This document shows, piece after piece, positions 15,402 to 23,838 of a stretch of 34,630 nucleotides of DNA. Each line of letters begins with the position of its first letter. Position 1 is the first letter of the stretch. This DNA is from Bacteroidales bacterium UBA1181. Its GTDB lineage: Bacteria; Bacteroidota; Bacteroidia; Bacteroidales; Paludibacteraceae. The stretch spans positions 64,831-99,460 of the forward strand of contig DBYR01000025.1 of the NCBI GenBank assembly GCA_002310215.1, read 5' to 3'. The notes beneath the pieces were generated by a model that was not told the origin of the DNA, searched no databases, and saw nothing but the letters and a program-made list of their open reading frames with translations. The translations under genes were made by a program, and so were the position numbers.

Positions 15402-16733
15402 TTATTTGTTCAGGAACCAAGCCACGTAAGCGATGGAGAGGTTCAGCTCGTTCTCGTTGTTGTAGTTCGATTTCGTGTTCTTGAATACTTGGCTCGTTCC
15501 GATCCTCCTGCTCGTGTAGTCCGCCTTGATGACAAGGTTAGGCAGGACGAAGTAGTTCAATCCCCAAGTCCAATAGCTCACTTGACAGCGGTCGTCCATC
15601 ACCTGTAGGCTCACTCCATCCTCCTGCGGGTTGTAGTATTCGTAGTGGGCGAACGGGTAGATGACCGGAAACTTCTTCCCTGCGTTAAACACGTTCTTGA
15701 GGTTCACACCCAACTCGAAGTTGTAGGTGAGGGCCCTCTCCGCCACGTTCGGACTGCGGTTGTAACCCGACTTGGAGGAGTAGGTGCGGATGATTTTGTC
15801 CACGACCAAAGCCTCCGACAGCTTGCCGCTGAGGTAGTTGGCACGGAATGTGAAGAACTTGTGCTTGTACTGTGCGTCGGCCGAGAAGATGGAGATGTTC
15901 ACCGGGTCATCGTTGTTGAAGGTAATCAGACGGTCGCAGTTCTTACCCGCATCGTAGCAGTAGTACATCGACAGACCCAACCGTAATCCTTTCACGCCCA
16001 AGTAATCCAGGCGGAAGACGTAGGCCGGACTGGAGAAATTGTCCATCTCGAACAGTCCTTGTTTGCCACCCTTGATCCAATTGTAGCGGCTGAAGCCCAG
16101 CGGGTTCTGACCTGCCACGATTTGCGCCTGGTAGTCGAATTCGGCGGCCTCTTTCCCTATCGTTCCGAAGAACTCCAGACCCGTCTCGTGCCATGTGCAG
16201 GGTAGGAGGGTAGTCGCTCCCTCAGGGCGGAAAGTGGTGAAGAAATTGATCGGTTCATGGTGCGTGTTGGTTAGTCCGACCGGTACGATGATATGTCCCG
16301 CCTTGACGCTAAAGGCCCTTGCAAAATAGCGGGTAAGGTGGAACTGCTCCAAGGCCACCTCGCCTCCCTTCTCGATCTCCGTCTCGTACTCCCCGTTCTC
16401 ACTGCCCGAGCCAGCCTCCATCTCCATGGCGGTGCCGGTGCCGCCCGCCTCGAATTCAATCTCCGAGCCGAGCATCCATTTGTCGTTGAACTTATAGTCC
16501 ATCGCCAGCACGAATCTTGGGATTGATATGTGCGCGTGGTTCACCTTCGCGTTACCCTGCGTCGAGCCGCTCCAGCGGTTCAGTCCGTAATCCTTCCATG
16601 ACGCTAACATCTCACCGTATCCTCCGATACGGATTTTTTGGAATGTAGTGTCCACTTGTGCGGAAGCGTTACCCGCACAAACTAAGCTAATAGCCAATGT
16701 CACAATGCTTTTCTTCAATATGGATGTTCCCAT
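15402..16733 (-). CDS. Outer-membrane porin, first gene of the imelysin/dihaem operon
   Basis: A 443-residue protein with a signal peptide (SIVTLAISLVCAGNASA, cleaved before QVDTTF). The barrel-like sequence includes KIRIGGYGEMLASWKDYGLN, ISIPRFVLAMDYKFNDKWML, FSVKAGHIIVPVGLTNTHHEP and LPNLVIKADYTSRRIG. The GHIIVPVGLTNTHHEPINF segment is typical of porins of the O/P superfamily in Bacteroidota. A long acidic loop with glycine and glutamate (about residues 95-122) is conspicuous and could face the pore or the surface. It is the promoter-proximal gene of the minus-strand cluster, with a -7 box 23 bases upstream, and is not closely similar by eye to the second porin at 11330-12595. Confidence 0.78.
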   Translation of the reverse strand: MGTSILKKSIVTLAISLVCAGNASAQVDTTFQKIRIGGYGEMLASWKDYGLNRWSGSTQGNAKVNHAHISIPRFVLAMDYKFNDKWMLGSEIEFEAGGTGTAMEMEAGSGSENGEYETEIEKGGEVALEQFHLTRYFARAFSVKAGHIIVPVGLTNTHHEPINFFTTFRPEGATTLLPCTWHETGLEFFGTIGKEAAEFDYQAQIVAGQNPLGFSRYNWIKGGKQGLFEMDNFSSPAYVFRLDYLGVKGLRLGLSMYYCYDAGKNCDRLITFNNDDPVNISIFSADAQYKHKFFTFRANYLSGKLSEALVVDKIIRTYSSKSGYNRSPNVAERALTYNFELGVNLKNVFNAGKKFPVIYPFAHYEYYNPQEDGVSLQVMDDRCQVSYWTWGLNYFVLPNLVIKADYTSRRIGTSQVFKNTKSNYNNENELNLSIAYVAWFLNK

Positions 16734-16755
16734 TTTTTCTTACTTTTTTACGGGG

Positions 16756-16763
16756 CAAAGTTA
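16756..16763 (-). promoter_or_regulatory. -7 element of the porin-imelysin operon
   Basis: On the minus strand TAACTTTG matches TAnnTTTG exactly and lies 22 bases before the ATG at 16733. A -33 TTG is not evident at the normal spacing, which could mean that an activator is needed. I did not see a convincing Fur-type palindrome. Confidence 0.6.
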
Positions 16764-16968
16764 GGCGCTCAGCCTATCGTGGATCATAGTGAATAGTTGG
16801 TATTTCCGAAAGATGACATCCTCATTTGTTGGTATTTTGGGGGACGTTTGACACTGAAAAGTATCAATAGAAAGGCGATCGTCTCCTCCTCGCATTTTAT
16901 TATGTTAGTTTTGCTATAACTATCATTCTGTAAACAAATGACATTATTTAACATAAAAAAGAAAGGAA

Positions 16969-17000
16969 TTGGGACGCAAAAGGAATTTTTATTATCTTCG
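16969..17000 (+). promoter_or_regulatory. Promoter of maeB
   Basis: TTG at 16969-16971, a 21-base spacer and TATCTTCG at 16993-17000, a common variant of TAnnTTTG. It precedes a short leader ORF and maeB. Confidence 0.65.
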
Positions 17001-17015
17001 CGGAAAATTTAAGGT

Positions 17016-17048
17016 ATGTTGAAAAACATAATTCGCGAAATATTATGA
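17016..17048 (+). CDS. Possible 10-codon leader ORF before maeB
   Basis: ATG at 17016 opens a frame reading MLKNIIREIL and closes with TGA at 17046-17048, overlapping the maeB start as ATGA (17045-17048). An AAGG lies directly before it, too close for an ideal ribosome site. Its first codons lie in a small hairpin (TATGTT-GAAA-AACATA, 17015-17030). It could be a translation-coupling leader or mere chance; no protein function is implied. Confidence 0.35.
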   Translation: MLKNIIREIL

Positions 17049-19318
17049 GTGACGAGAAAAAACAATCAGATGCGTTAAGGTATCATGCGGAGGGAAGACC
17101 AGGAAAGGTCCAAGTAGTTCCAACCAAGCCGACAGCCACCCAGAGGGATTTGGCATTGGCCTATTCTCCAGGTGTGGCAGAGCCATGTTTGGAGATCCAG
17201 AAGGATCAGCACAAGGCATACGATTACACCGCTAAGGGTAATTTGGTGGCTGTGATCTCAAACGGAACGGCTGTCTTAGGTCTTGGCGACATAGGCGCTG
17301 AGGCGGGCAAGCCGGTTATGGAAGGTAAGGGACTCTTGTTCAAGATCTTTGCTGACATCGACGTGTTCGATATCGAGGTGAATGAGAAGGACATCGACAA
17401 GTTCTGCCAGACGGTTAAGGCGATCGCGCCTACGTTCGGTGGTATCAATTTGGAGGACATCAAGGCTCCTGAATGCTTCGAGATCGAGGACCGTCTGAAG
17501 GCTGAGTTGGATATTCCGTTGATGCACGATGACCAGCACGGTACGGCGATCATCTCTTCGGCCGCTTTGGTGAACGCATTGGAATTGGTTGGCAAGAAGA
17601 TCGAGAATGTGAAGATCGTGGTGAACGGTGCAGGTGCCGCCGCTAACTCTTGCACGAAACTATATATGGCTTTGGGCGCCCGTTTGGAGAACATCGTGAT
17701 GTGCGACTCCAAGGGTGTCATCAACACCAAGAGAACGGATTTGAACGACCGCAAGAAACCTTTCGCTACTAGCCGTGACATCACGACGTTGGCGGAGGCT
17801 GTAAAGGATGCGGACGTCTTCTTGGGTCTTTCCAAGGGTAACGTGTTGAGCCAAGACATGGTTCGTTCGATGGCCAAGAACCCTATCGTCTTCGCATTGG
17901 CGAACCCTACGCCTGAGATCTCCTATGAGGATGCGAAGGCTTCCCGCCCTGACGTGATCTGCGGTACGGGTCGTTCCGACTATCCGAACCAAATCAACAA
18001 CGTGTTAGGATTCCCTTACATCTTCCGTGGTGCGTTGGATACCCACGCTAAGGCTATCAACGAGGAGATGAAGCTGGCTGCCGTACGCGCTTTGGCCGAC
18101 TTGGCTAAGCAACCGGTACCTGAGGCAGTCTCCATCGCTTACGGCAACAAGAAGATGAAGTTCGGTCCTGACTATATCATCCCTACAGCATTCGACCCAC
18201 GTTTGCTCGAGACAGTCGCTCCGGCAGTCGCTAAGGCAGCTATGGATTCAGGTGTGGCTCGCAAGAACATCACCAACTGGAACGAGTACAAGGCTGAGCT
18301 CCGCGCCCGCATGGGATTGGACAACACGTTGATCGGTTCGTTGACCGAGGCCGCTAAGGCAAATCCTAAACGTGTGGTCTTCACGGAGGCTAACACCCCT
18401 AATACTTTACAGGCCGCTTCCACGACGAAGAAGGAGGGCATCTGTATTCCTATCCTTTTGGGTAACGAGGAGCGTATCGCTAAGATCGCGAAAGAGAACG
18501 GTATCGACATCGAGGGCATCGAGATCATCAACCTCCGTCACGACCGTGAGGAGGCTCGCCGCAACCGTTACGCTAAATACCTCTCCGAGAAGTTGGCCCG
18601 CAAGGGTTACACCTACTCCGAGGCGAACGAGAAGATGTACGACCGCAACTACTTCGGCGCCATGATGGTGGAGATGGGTGAGGCGGACGCTATGATCACT
18701 GGTTCATATACTCGCTACATGGAGGCCATCAAGCCTGCTATGGATATCATCGGAATGCGTGATGGTGTCACGAACATCGCGGCGCTCAACATCCTGAACA
18801 CTTCCAAGGGCGTTTACTTCTTGGCGGATACTTTGGTGAACGATTCTCCATCAGCTGACGTGTTGGCTGAGATCGCAGTATTGACCAACGAGACGGTGAA
18901 GTTATTCAACGAGCACCCAGTCATGGCGATGTTGTCCTACTCTAACTTCGGCGCGGATTCCACAGGAAACCCTTGCTTGGTACACGACGCTGTGGAGAAC
19001 TTGCATAAGAACCACCCTGAGATCTTGGTGGATGGTGAGATGCAGGTGAACTTCGCCCTTGACAAGAAACTTCGTCACGAGAAGTTCCCATTCAGCAAGA
19101 TCGACGGCATGGATGTGAACACCATGGTATTCCCTTGCTTGAACTCAGCCAACATCGCTTACCGTATGTTGATGCAGATGGGTATGGCGGAGAGCGTAGG
19201 TCCTGTTCAAATGGGTCTGAAGAAGCCAGTTCACGTGTTGGATGTGGAGGCTTCCGTACGCGACATCGTCAACATGACGACCATCGCAGTCATCGACGCT
19301 CAATTGAACAACAAGTAA
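17045..19318 (+). CDS. maeB: NADP-dependent malic enzyme with phosphotransacetylase-like domain
   Basis: A 757-residue cytoplasmic enzyme that decarboxylates malate to pyruvate with reduction of NADP. The malic-enzyme part (about 1-420) shows AYSPGVAEPCLEI, GDIGAEAGKPVMEGK, LMHDDQHGTAII with its acidic metal ligands, the nucleotide-binding VNGAGAAANSC, FALANPTPEI and CGTGRSDYPNQINNVLGFP. Residues from about 430 to the end are a phosphate acetyl/butyryl transferase-like domain (RVVFTEANTPNTLQAA; AMLSYSNFGADSTGNP). In MaeB this domain is regulatory (acetyl-CoA response) rather than catalytic. The length agrees with the family's 750-770. Codon use is biased like that of gap, suggesting high expression. 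It is flanked by its own promoter and terminator. Confidence 0.96.
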   Translation: MSDEKKQSDALRYHAEGRPGKVQVVPTKPTATQRDLALAYSPGVAEPCLEIQKDQHKAYDYTAKGNLVAVISNGTAVLGLGDIGAEAGKPVMEGKGLLFKIFADIDVFDIEVNEKDIDKFCQTVKAIAPTFGGINLEDIKAPECFEIEDRLKAELDIPLMHDDQHGTAIISSAALVNALELVGKKIENVKIVVNGAGAAANSCTKLYMALGARLENIVMCDSKGVINTKRTDLNDRKKPFATSRDITTLAEAVKDADVFLGLSKGNVLSQDMVRSMAKNPIVFALANPTPEISYEDAKASRPDVICGTGRSDYPNQINNVLGFPYIFRGALDTHAKAINEEMKLAAVRALADLAKQPVPEAVSIAYGNKKMKFGPDYIIPTAFDPRLLETVAPAVAKAAMDSGVARKNITNWNEYKAELRARMGLDNTLIGSLTEAAKANPKRVVFTEANTPNTLQAASTTKKEGICIPILLGNEERIAKIAKENGIDIEGIEIINLRHDREEARRNRYAKYLSEKLARKGYTYSEANEKMYDRNYFGAMMVEMGEADAMITGSYTRYMEAIKPAMDIIGMRDGVTNIAALNILNTSKGVYFLADTLVNDSPSADVLAEIAVLTNETVKLFNEHPVMAMLSYSNFGADSTGNPCLVHDAVENLHKNHPEILVDGEMQVNFALDKKLRHEKFPFSKIDGMDVNTMVFPCLNSANIAYRMLMQMGMAESVGPVQMGLKKPVHVLDVEASVRDIVNMTTIAVIDAQLNNK

Positions 19319-19341
19319 TAGTTTCAGTTCATGAAATGTCA

Positions 19342-19379
19342 AAAGGGAGGGTCTCCGATCGGATTCCCTCCCTTTCTTT
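19342..19379 (+). terminator. Intrinsic terminator of maeB
   Basis: A 10-bp perfect stem, AAAGGGAGGG paired with CCCTCCCTTT, encloses a 14-base loop and is followed by a T-rich tail. It starts 24 bases after the maeB stop. Confidence 0.88.
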
Positions 19380-19752
19380 ACACAACACAAAAAACAGATT
19401 AACCTTTCCCTTTTGGGAACGATAGCAACAGTATACATTCCCCCCATGGAGAGGGGGAGGCAAAAATTCTCTTCCAGAGTCAGTCGGTTCGATGGACGAT
19501 CTATGAAGGTGCGAACACGTCCATAAAAGAATCCAACCTTCCTGTCCTATGGAATTTAACTCTTAACTCTCTGCAAAACTACCGCTTCCCGTCCATCCGT
19601 GGAATAACGATAAATGATGAAATATGTGGGTCCGTTCCCCATCTTTGGTGAGCGGAGGGGCTTGATGCGTCGTTGGAAGGGGATAAACGTGCAAATCTTG
19701 GGTAGTTATTCATCAAAAAAAAATAAATCATGATGGAATCGCAACGTTTTTA
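19380..19752. other. Gene-free intergenic region between maeB and the HTCS gene
   Basis: About 370 bases with no supportable gene. It holds two small hairpins: TTCCC-TTTT-GGGAA (19406-19419), and a C-run/G-run pair around CCATGG (19440-19457). The rest is unstructured by eye. A small RNA cannot be excluded. Confidence 0.5.
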
Positions 19753-19760
19753 TATATTTG
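19753..19760 (+). promoter_or_regulatory. -7 element of the HTCS gene
   Basis: TATATTTG fits TAnnTTTG and lies 65 bases before the ATG at 19826. It falls inside the longer in-frame extension that begins at 19730, supporting the shorter protein. No matching -33 TTG is visible. Confidence 0.5.
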
Positions 19761-19825
19761 CATTGTACTTATCTGATACGATGGAACGCAGGGCAGACAA
19801 CCGATCGATTGTTATAGGGATTAAA

Positions 19826-22800
19826 ATGAAGGTGATTCTTCCGGTAATCCTATTCGCCACATTTCTCGCGAATGCGCAGGAATATGGTCGGTTTGACCAT
19901 TTCGGCACGGAGGATGGGTTGATATCGGATAGGGTATACAATATCACGTTCGACCAGAACGGCTTCTTGTGGCTCGCCACGGATTTCGGCTTCGACCGCT
20001 TCGACGGAAAAACGTTCAAGCATCATCAGAAAAAAGATTACCCGACACTGCGTAGGGAGGATGTCCTCATTTGTCATTTGGGGGATAATAACAATCTTTT
20101 CCTCGGAGGCTATCATGGCCTGCTGGAAGAGTACGACCAGGAGCGGGATACCTTGATAGACCATATCCCCGACGTCTTCGTGACGGGCAAACCGGAGGAG
20201 ACGGAGGGCTTCTATGTGGCGGACGATGGACGTCGTTTCGCGATGACCACCAAGGGCATATTCCTCTATGACCCGGAGACGCATGCGTTCCGTAGCGACA
20301 CGAAGATCTACGAGGGTACGAAGGAGACTTACATCAAGTCAATGTATGTGGATAAATATGGCAGATATTGGGTGGGCTCCCTTGATAAATATTACGTCTA
20401 TGATTCTTCGGGCGAATTGATCGTGGAGTGCGACCCTCCTGTAGACGCTTGTGGCTTTATTTGGAACCTGTTGCCGATTGGCAACGACAAACTGCTGGTC
20501 ACCACGCAGACGCACGAGATGTGGGTCTTCGACATCCAAGACACGATCGGGAAACCAACCGTGCTGAATGTGCCGTTCGGGAACACTGTCAAGGTGCTGA
20601 GGGATAAGAACAATCGTTATTGGTTCGCCACGGATGGCTTCGGCCTCTGGTATACCGATGATGAGATCTCGGAGAAGGCCAGGTTCCACTCCGTCGTTCC
20701 GTATAATTCCCAAGGCCTGGAAATCAGAAAGATCTATTGCATGACATTGGACTCTGCCGGCAATGTGTGGTTAGGCACGAGGAACTCTGGCATCTGGTGT
20801 TACCGAGGGAATGACCTGACCAACATCTCCTTCTCCCGCAATTATGGGTTCCCCGCAGTTGCCTGCACGGGCATTTCGGAGGATAAGCAGGGCAATTTGG
20901 TAGTCGGTTCGGATGGTAGCGGTGTCTATTACGTCTCGCCCGATTTCAGAAATATTGAGCTCGTCGAGCTGGAAAACAATAACGTCTGCTCCGCTGTCGT
21001 GAAGGAGAACGGAGACGTGATCGTGCCTACGTGGGGTGGGGGAACGTTTAACATTGACGCGAGAACGAAGGCCGTCAGCAAGGAGGACTTCTCCGGCATG
21101 CATCTACCCAGCCGTTGCTATTTCGGGGCTTGCCGGTATGGTCAAACCCTCTATGCTTGTTCGGCGGGCGATGGACTCTATAAGAAGGAGGGGGACAAGG
21201 ATTGGCAGAAGATCATCCTCAAGAATGACACTACGGAGGTGGACAGGTGGGCCTTCAAAGCTATCGATGCGCCCGATAACACCACATGGGCGTTGACGTC
21301 GACCGCATTGTGGCGCTTGCGGAATGGACGTTGCGACCTCATTCCAATCAAAGGATTGGAGGGCGATAAACTCTCTACCCTCAGTCTGGCGGATGGCGCC
21401 TGCGATGACGAGGGCAATCTTTATGTCACCTCGAACAAGGGATTCTTCGTGGTGGAGGCTGGAAAGGATGAGTGTGAGCTGTCAGACTTTGTCCCGGCCT
21501 GTAGTTATCACAGCATACAAAAGGATGATAACGGTCTTTTCTGGCTGGCGGGAGACAATGGCATCGCGCGGGTTGATGTCAAGAAGAAAAGCTTCCGTCT
21601 GCTGACCGATAGCCGTAATAACATAGCCTTGCACTACTTCATCTTCCGTAGCGGATTTAAGGATAGCAGAGGCCGGATCCATTTCGGCACCAATGATGGT
21701 TTCGTCACGTTAGACCCTGCCCACCTCTCCATGGATACGGACATCCCGTACCTTGCGTTTTCAGACTTGTACATTAGCAACAATAAGGTGAAACGTGGAA
21801 GCGGTCCACTGAAGGATTGCAACCTGTGGGACGGACATTTATCGCTTGAGTATGACCAGACGGACATCACCATCCATTTCGATGCCATAGACTACTCTGA
21901 GTTCGACCCTATACAATACAGGTACAAGCTCAGCAACCTGAGGGAAGATTGGGTGGATCTGTCGGGCGGTAAATATGTGCAATTCTCCCACTTGCCTGCG
22001 GGAGAGTACCAACTGACCATCGAAGCGTTCCGAAACAACGTGGAGTGTGTCCCTAAGCAAATCAACCTGACCATCAAGGTGTTGCCTCCGTGGTGGGAGA
22101 CGTTGTGGTTTAGGGCTTTGCTGGCCATCGTTCTCACATTGATTGTGGGTAGCATCATTCTCTTGCGCATCAAACGATTGATGAACGCGAAGCGGGAATT
22201 GGAGCAGAAGGTGGACGAGCGCACTTCGGAACTGAAGGAGGCGCTTAATGACAAGGACCGTTTGATCTCTGTCGTGGCCCATGACCTGAAGAACCCTATG
22301 TTCGCCATCGTGGGCGCATTGGAGAACCTGACGAAAGGGAACTCCAATCTCGGTGAGCAAGAACGTCAACGTATAACTGTCAGCACGTACGATTCCGCAA
22401 AGACTTTGCAGAACGAGATGCTGAAAATCTTGGATTGGGCGCAGTCTAAAAAGGAAGACATCACCTGCCATCCTTCAGATGTGGATGTGCAGTCTGTCAT
22501 CCAAAACGTCTCCCTCCTCCTCTCCAGCGTCATGGTGAAGAAAGAGATCCGCCTGGAGACGGACATCCACCTGACACATTTCGCTTTCGCCGACCCTCGT
22601 ATGTTGGAGGCCGTCATCCGTAACTTGCTGAGCAATGCGATAAAATTCACTCCGGAGGGCGGAACCATCTCCATCCTTTCGTGGATGGACAACAAGAACG
22701 TGAAAATCGCTGTGAAGGATACTGGCGTGGGCATGAGCGCCGAGCAAGTGGAACGCCTCCGCGCAGGACAATCGTCCGTATCCACCAAGGGAACCAATAA

Positions 22801-23794
22801 CGAGACGGGTAATGGATTGGGCTATCGTATCTGCCGCAATTATATCCTGCGGAACAATGGGACCATGGATGTGGCGAGTGAACCGGGCAATGGAACCACT
22901 ATCACCATTACCCTCCCTTCTTCTGAAAGGAAAATAGAAATCAGGGACGAGTTACGGTTGAGTGGCACTAAGGTGGACGAGGACTATTCCATCCTCACGG
23001 GCAACACGGCCATCGTCATAGACGACAATCCGCTTATCTGCGAGAACGTGAAGACGTTGCTCTCCTCCTACCTCAATGTCCTCACCGCCAACAACGGTAA
23101 GGAGGCGCTGGAGATCATCGAGCAGAAGAAGCCGGACATCATCCTCAGCGACGTGGAAATGCCTGTCATGAACGGTATCGAGATGAGCCGAATCATCGAA
23201 CAATCCGCCGAAACGGAGCATATTCCGCTGCTCTTCCTCTCCGCAAGGAACGAGGACTCCGACCGCCTCATCGGTCTGAAGAGTGGTGCGGTGGATTATA
23301 TCCCGAAGCCATTCAGCCCGGAGGAGCTGTTGCTTAAGGTTTGCAATATCCTCAAAATGAGGCAGAAACAGCAGCAGTATCTGCTTAGCCAGTTTATGCT
23401 GGAACGTCGAGGACAATCCGCGGAGGAAACACAACCCGAGGAGGAAGAGAAGCAGACGAAACGGGTCAATCCGTTTGTGAAACAATTCCTCGAGGTCATC
23501 GAGAAACGTTATACGGAGAGCGACATCACCATCGAAGATATCGCGCAGGATATGTTCCTCAGTAAGTCCACATTGACGAGGCGAACCAACTCGATTATCG
23601 GCAAGACCCCACTTGAGGTGTTGAACGAGTTCAGGCTGAATGAGGCGATGCGGCAACTGAAGAACGCTGACAGCGAAACGCAGATCAGTGACATCGCATA
23701 TAACGTCGGGTTCAGCGACCCGGCCTATTTCAGCCGAAGGTTCAAGGAGTATTTCGGCACTAAGCCTTCCCAGGTTATCGATAGGGGAAGTTGA
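19826..23794 (+). CDS. Hybrid two-component system regulator (HTCS)
   Basis: A 1322-residue one-protein signalling system. A signal peptide (MKVILPVILFATFLANAQ) leads into a periplasmic sensor of Reg_prop beta-propeller repeats (DRVYNITFDQNGFLWLATDF; KIYCMTLDSAGNVWLGTRN; SIQKDDNGLFWLAGDNG). A Y_Y_Y-type domain (IQYRYKLSNLREDWVDL, FSHLPAGEYQLTIEAF) and a membrane helix near 762-785 follow. The kinase has its H-box at VVAHDLKNP (His 819), an N-box LLSNAIKFTPEGG, and DTGVGMS and GNGLGYRIC glycine boxes. A receiver follows (DD near 1065, phospho-acceptor Asp 1109 in ILSDVEMPVMNG, Lys in PKPFSP), then an AraC-type HTH from about 1231 to the end. Such regulators normally control glycan-utilisation loci, but no SusC/SusD or glycosidase genes lie nearby, so the target is unknown. 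Its stop abuts a GAATTAAG repeat. Confidence 0.93.
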   Translation: MKVILPVILFATFLANAQEYGRFDHFGTEDGLISDRVYNITFDQNGFLWLATDFGFDRFDGKTFKHHQKKDYPTLRREDVLICHLGDNNNLFLGGYHGLLEEYDQERDTLIDHIPDVFVTGKPEETEGFYVADDGRRFAMTTKGIFLYDPETHAFRSDTKIYEGTKETYIKSMYVDKYGRYWVGSLDKYYVYDSSGELIVECDPPVDACGFIWNLLPIGNDKLLVTTQTHEMWVFDIQDTIGKPTVLNVPFGNTVKVLRDKNNRYWFATDGFGLWYTDDEISEKARFHSVVPYNSQGLEIRKIYCMTLDSAGNVWLGTRNSGIWCYRGNDLTNISFSRNYGFPAVACTGISEDKQGNLVVGSDGSGVYYVSPDFRNIELVELENNNVCSAVVKENGDVIVPTWGGGTFNIDARTKAVSKEDFSGMHLPSRCYFGACRYGQTLYACSAGDGLYKKEGDKDWQKIILKNDTTEVDRWAFKAIDAPDNTTWALTSTALWRLRNGRCDLIPIKGLEGDKLSTLSLADGACDDEGNLYVTSNKGFFVVEAGKDECELSDFVPACSYHSIQKDDNGLFWLAGDNGIARVDVKKKSFRLLTDSRNNIALHYFIFRSGFKDSRGRIHFGTNDGFVTLDPAHLSMDTDIPYLAFSDLYISNNKVKRGSGPLKDCNLWDGHLSLEYDQTDITIHFDAIDYSEFDPIQYRYKLSNLREDWVDLSGGKYVQFSHLPAGEYQLTIEAFRNNVECVPKQINLTIKVLPPWWETLWFRALLAIVLTLIVGSIILLRIKRLMNAKRELEQKVDERTSELKEALNDKDRLISVVAHDLKNPMFAIVGALENLTKGNSNLGEQERQRITVSTYDSAKTLQNEMLKILDWAQSKKEDITCHPSDVDVQSVIQNVSLLLSSVMVKKEIRLETDIHLTHFAFADPRMLEAVIRNLLSNAIKFTPEGGTISILSWMDNKNVKIAVKDTGVGMSAEQVERLRAGQSSVSTKGTNNETGNGLGYRICRNYILRNNGTMDVASEPGNGTTITITLPSSERKIEIRDELRLSGTKVDEDYSILTGNTAIVIDDNPLICENVKTLLSSYLNVLTANNGKEALEIIEQKKPDIILSDVEMPVMNGIEMSRIIEQSAETEHIPLLFLSARNEDSDRLIGLKSGAVDYIPKPFSPEELLLKVCNILKMRQKQQQYLLSQFMLERRGQSAEETQPEEEEKQTKRVNPFVKQFLEVIEKRYTESDITIEDIAQDMFLSKSTLTRRTNSIIGKTPLEVLNEFRLNEAMRQLKNADSETQISDIAYNVGFSDPAYFSRRFKEYFGTKPSQVIDRGS

Positions 23795-23838
23795 GAATTA
23801 AGAATTAAGAATTAGAATTAAGAATTAGGAATTGAGGA
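23794..23838 (+). repeat. GAATTAAGAATT tandem repeat between the HTCS gene and coaX
   Basis: Near-perfect tandem units of GAATTAA or GAATTAG type start directly at the HTCS stop (TGAGAATTAAGAATTAAG) and run into the first codons of coaX. The units match the edges of the two hairpin-bearing repeats at 8118-8340 and 10358-10570, but no hairpins are present here. Confidence 0.8.

Noticed and set aside
16734..17044. Search for a Fur-type operator between the porin operon and maeB
   Set aside because: I found no convincing inverted GATAAT-like repeat by eye, so iron regulation is not claimed from sequence.
19730..19825. Upstream extension of the HTCS start
   Set aside because: The extension has no conserved features, a -7 box falls inside it, and the ATG at 19826 begins a proper signal peptide.
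21839..22471. Minus-strand open frame of 210 codons inside the HTCS gene
   Set aside because: It lies wholly opposite the membrane and kinase region of a clear HTCS gene and shows no domain.
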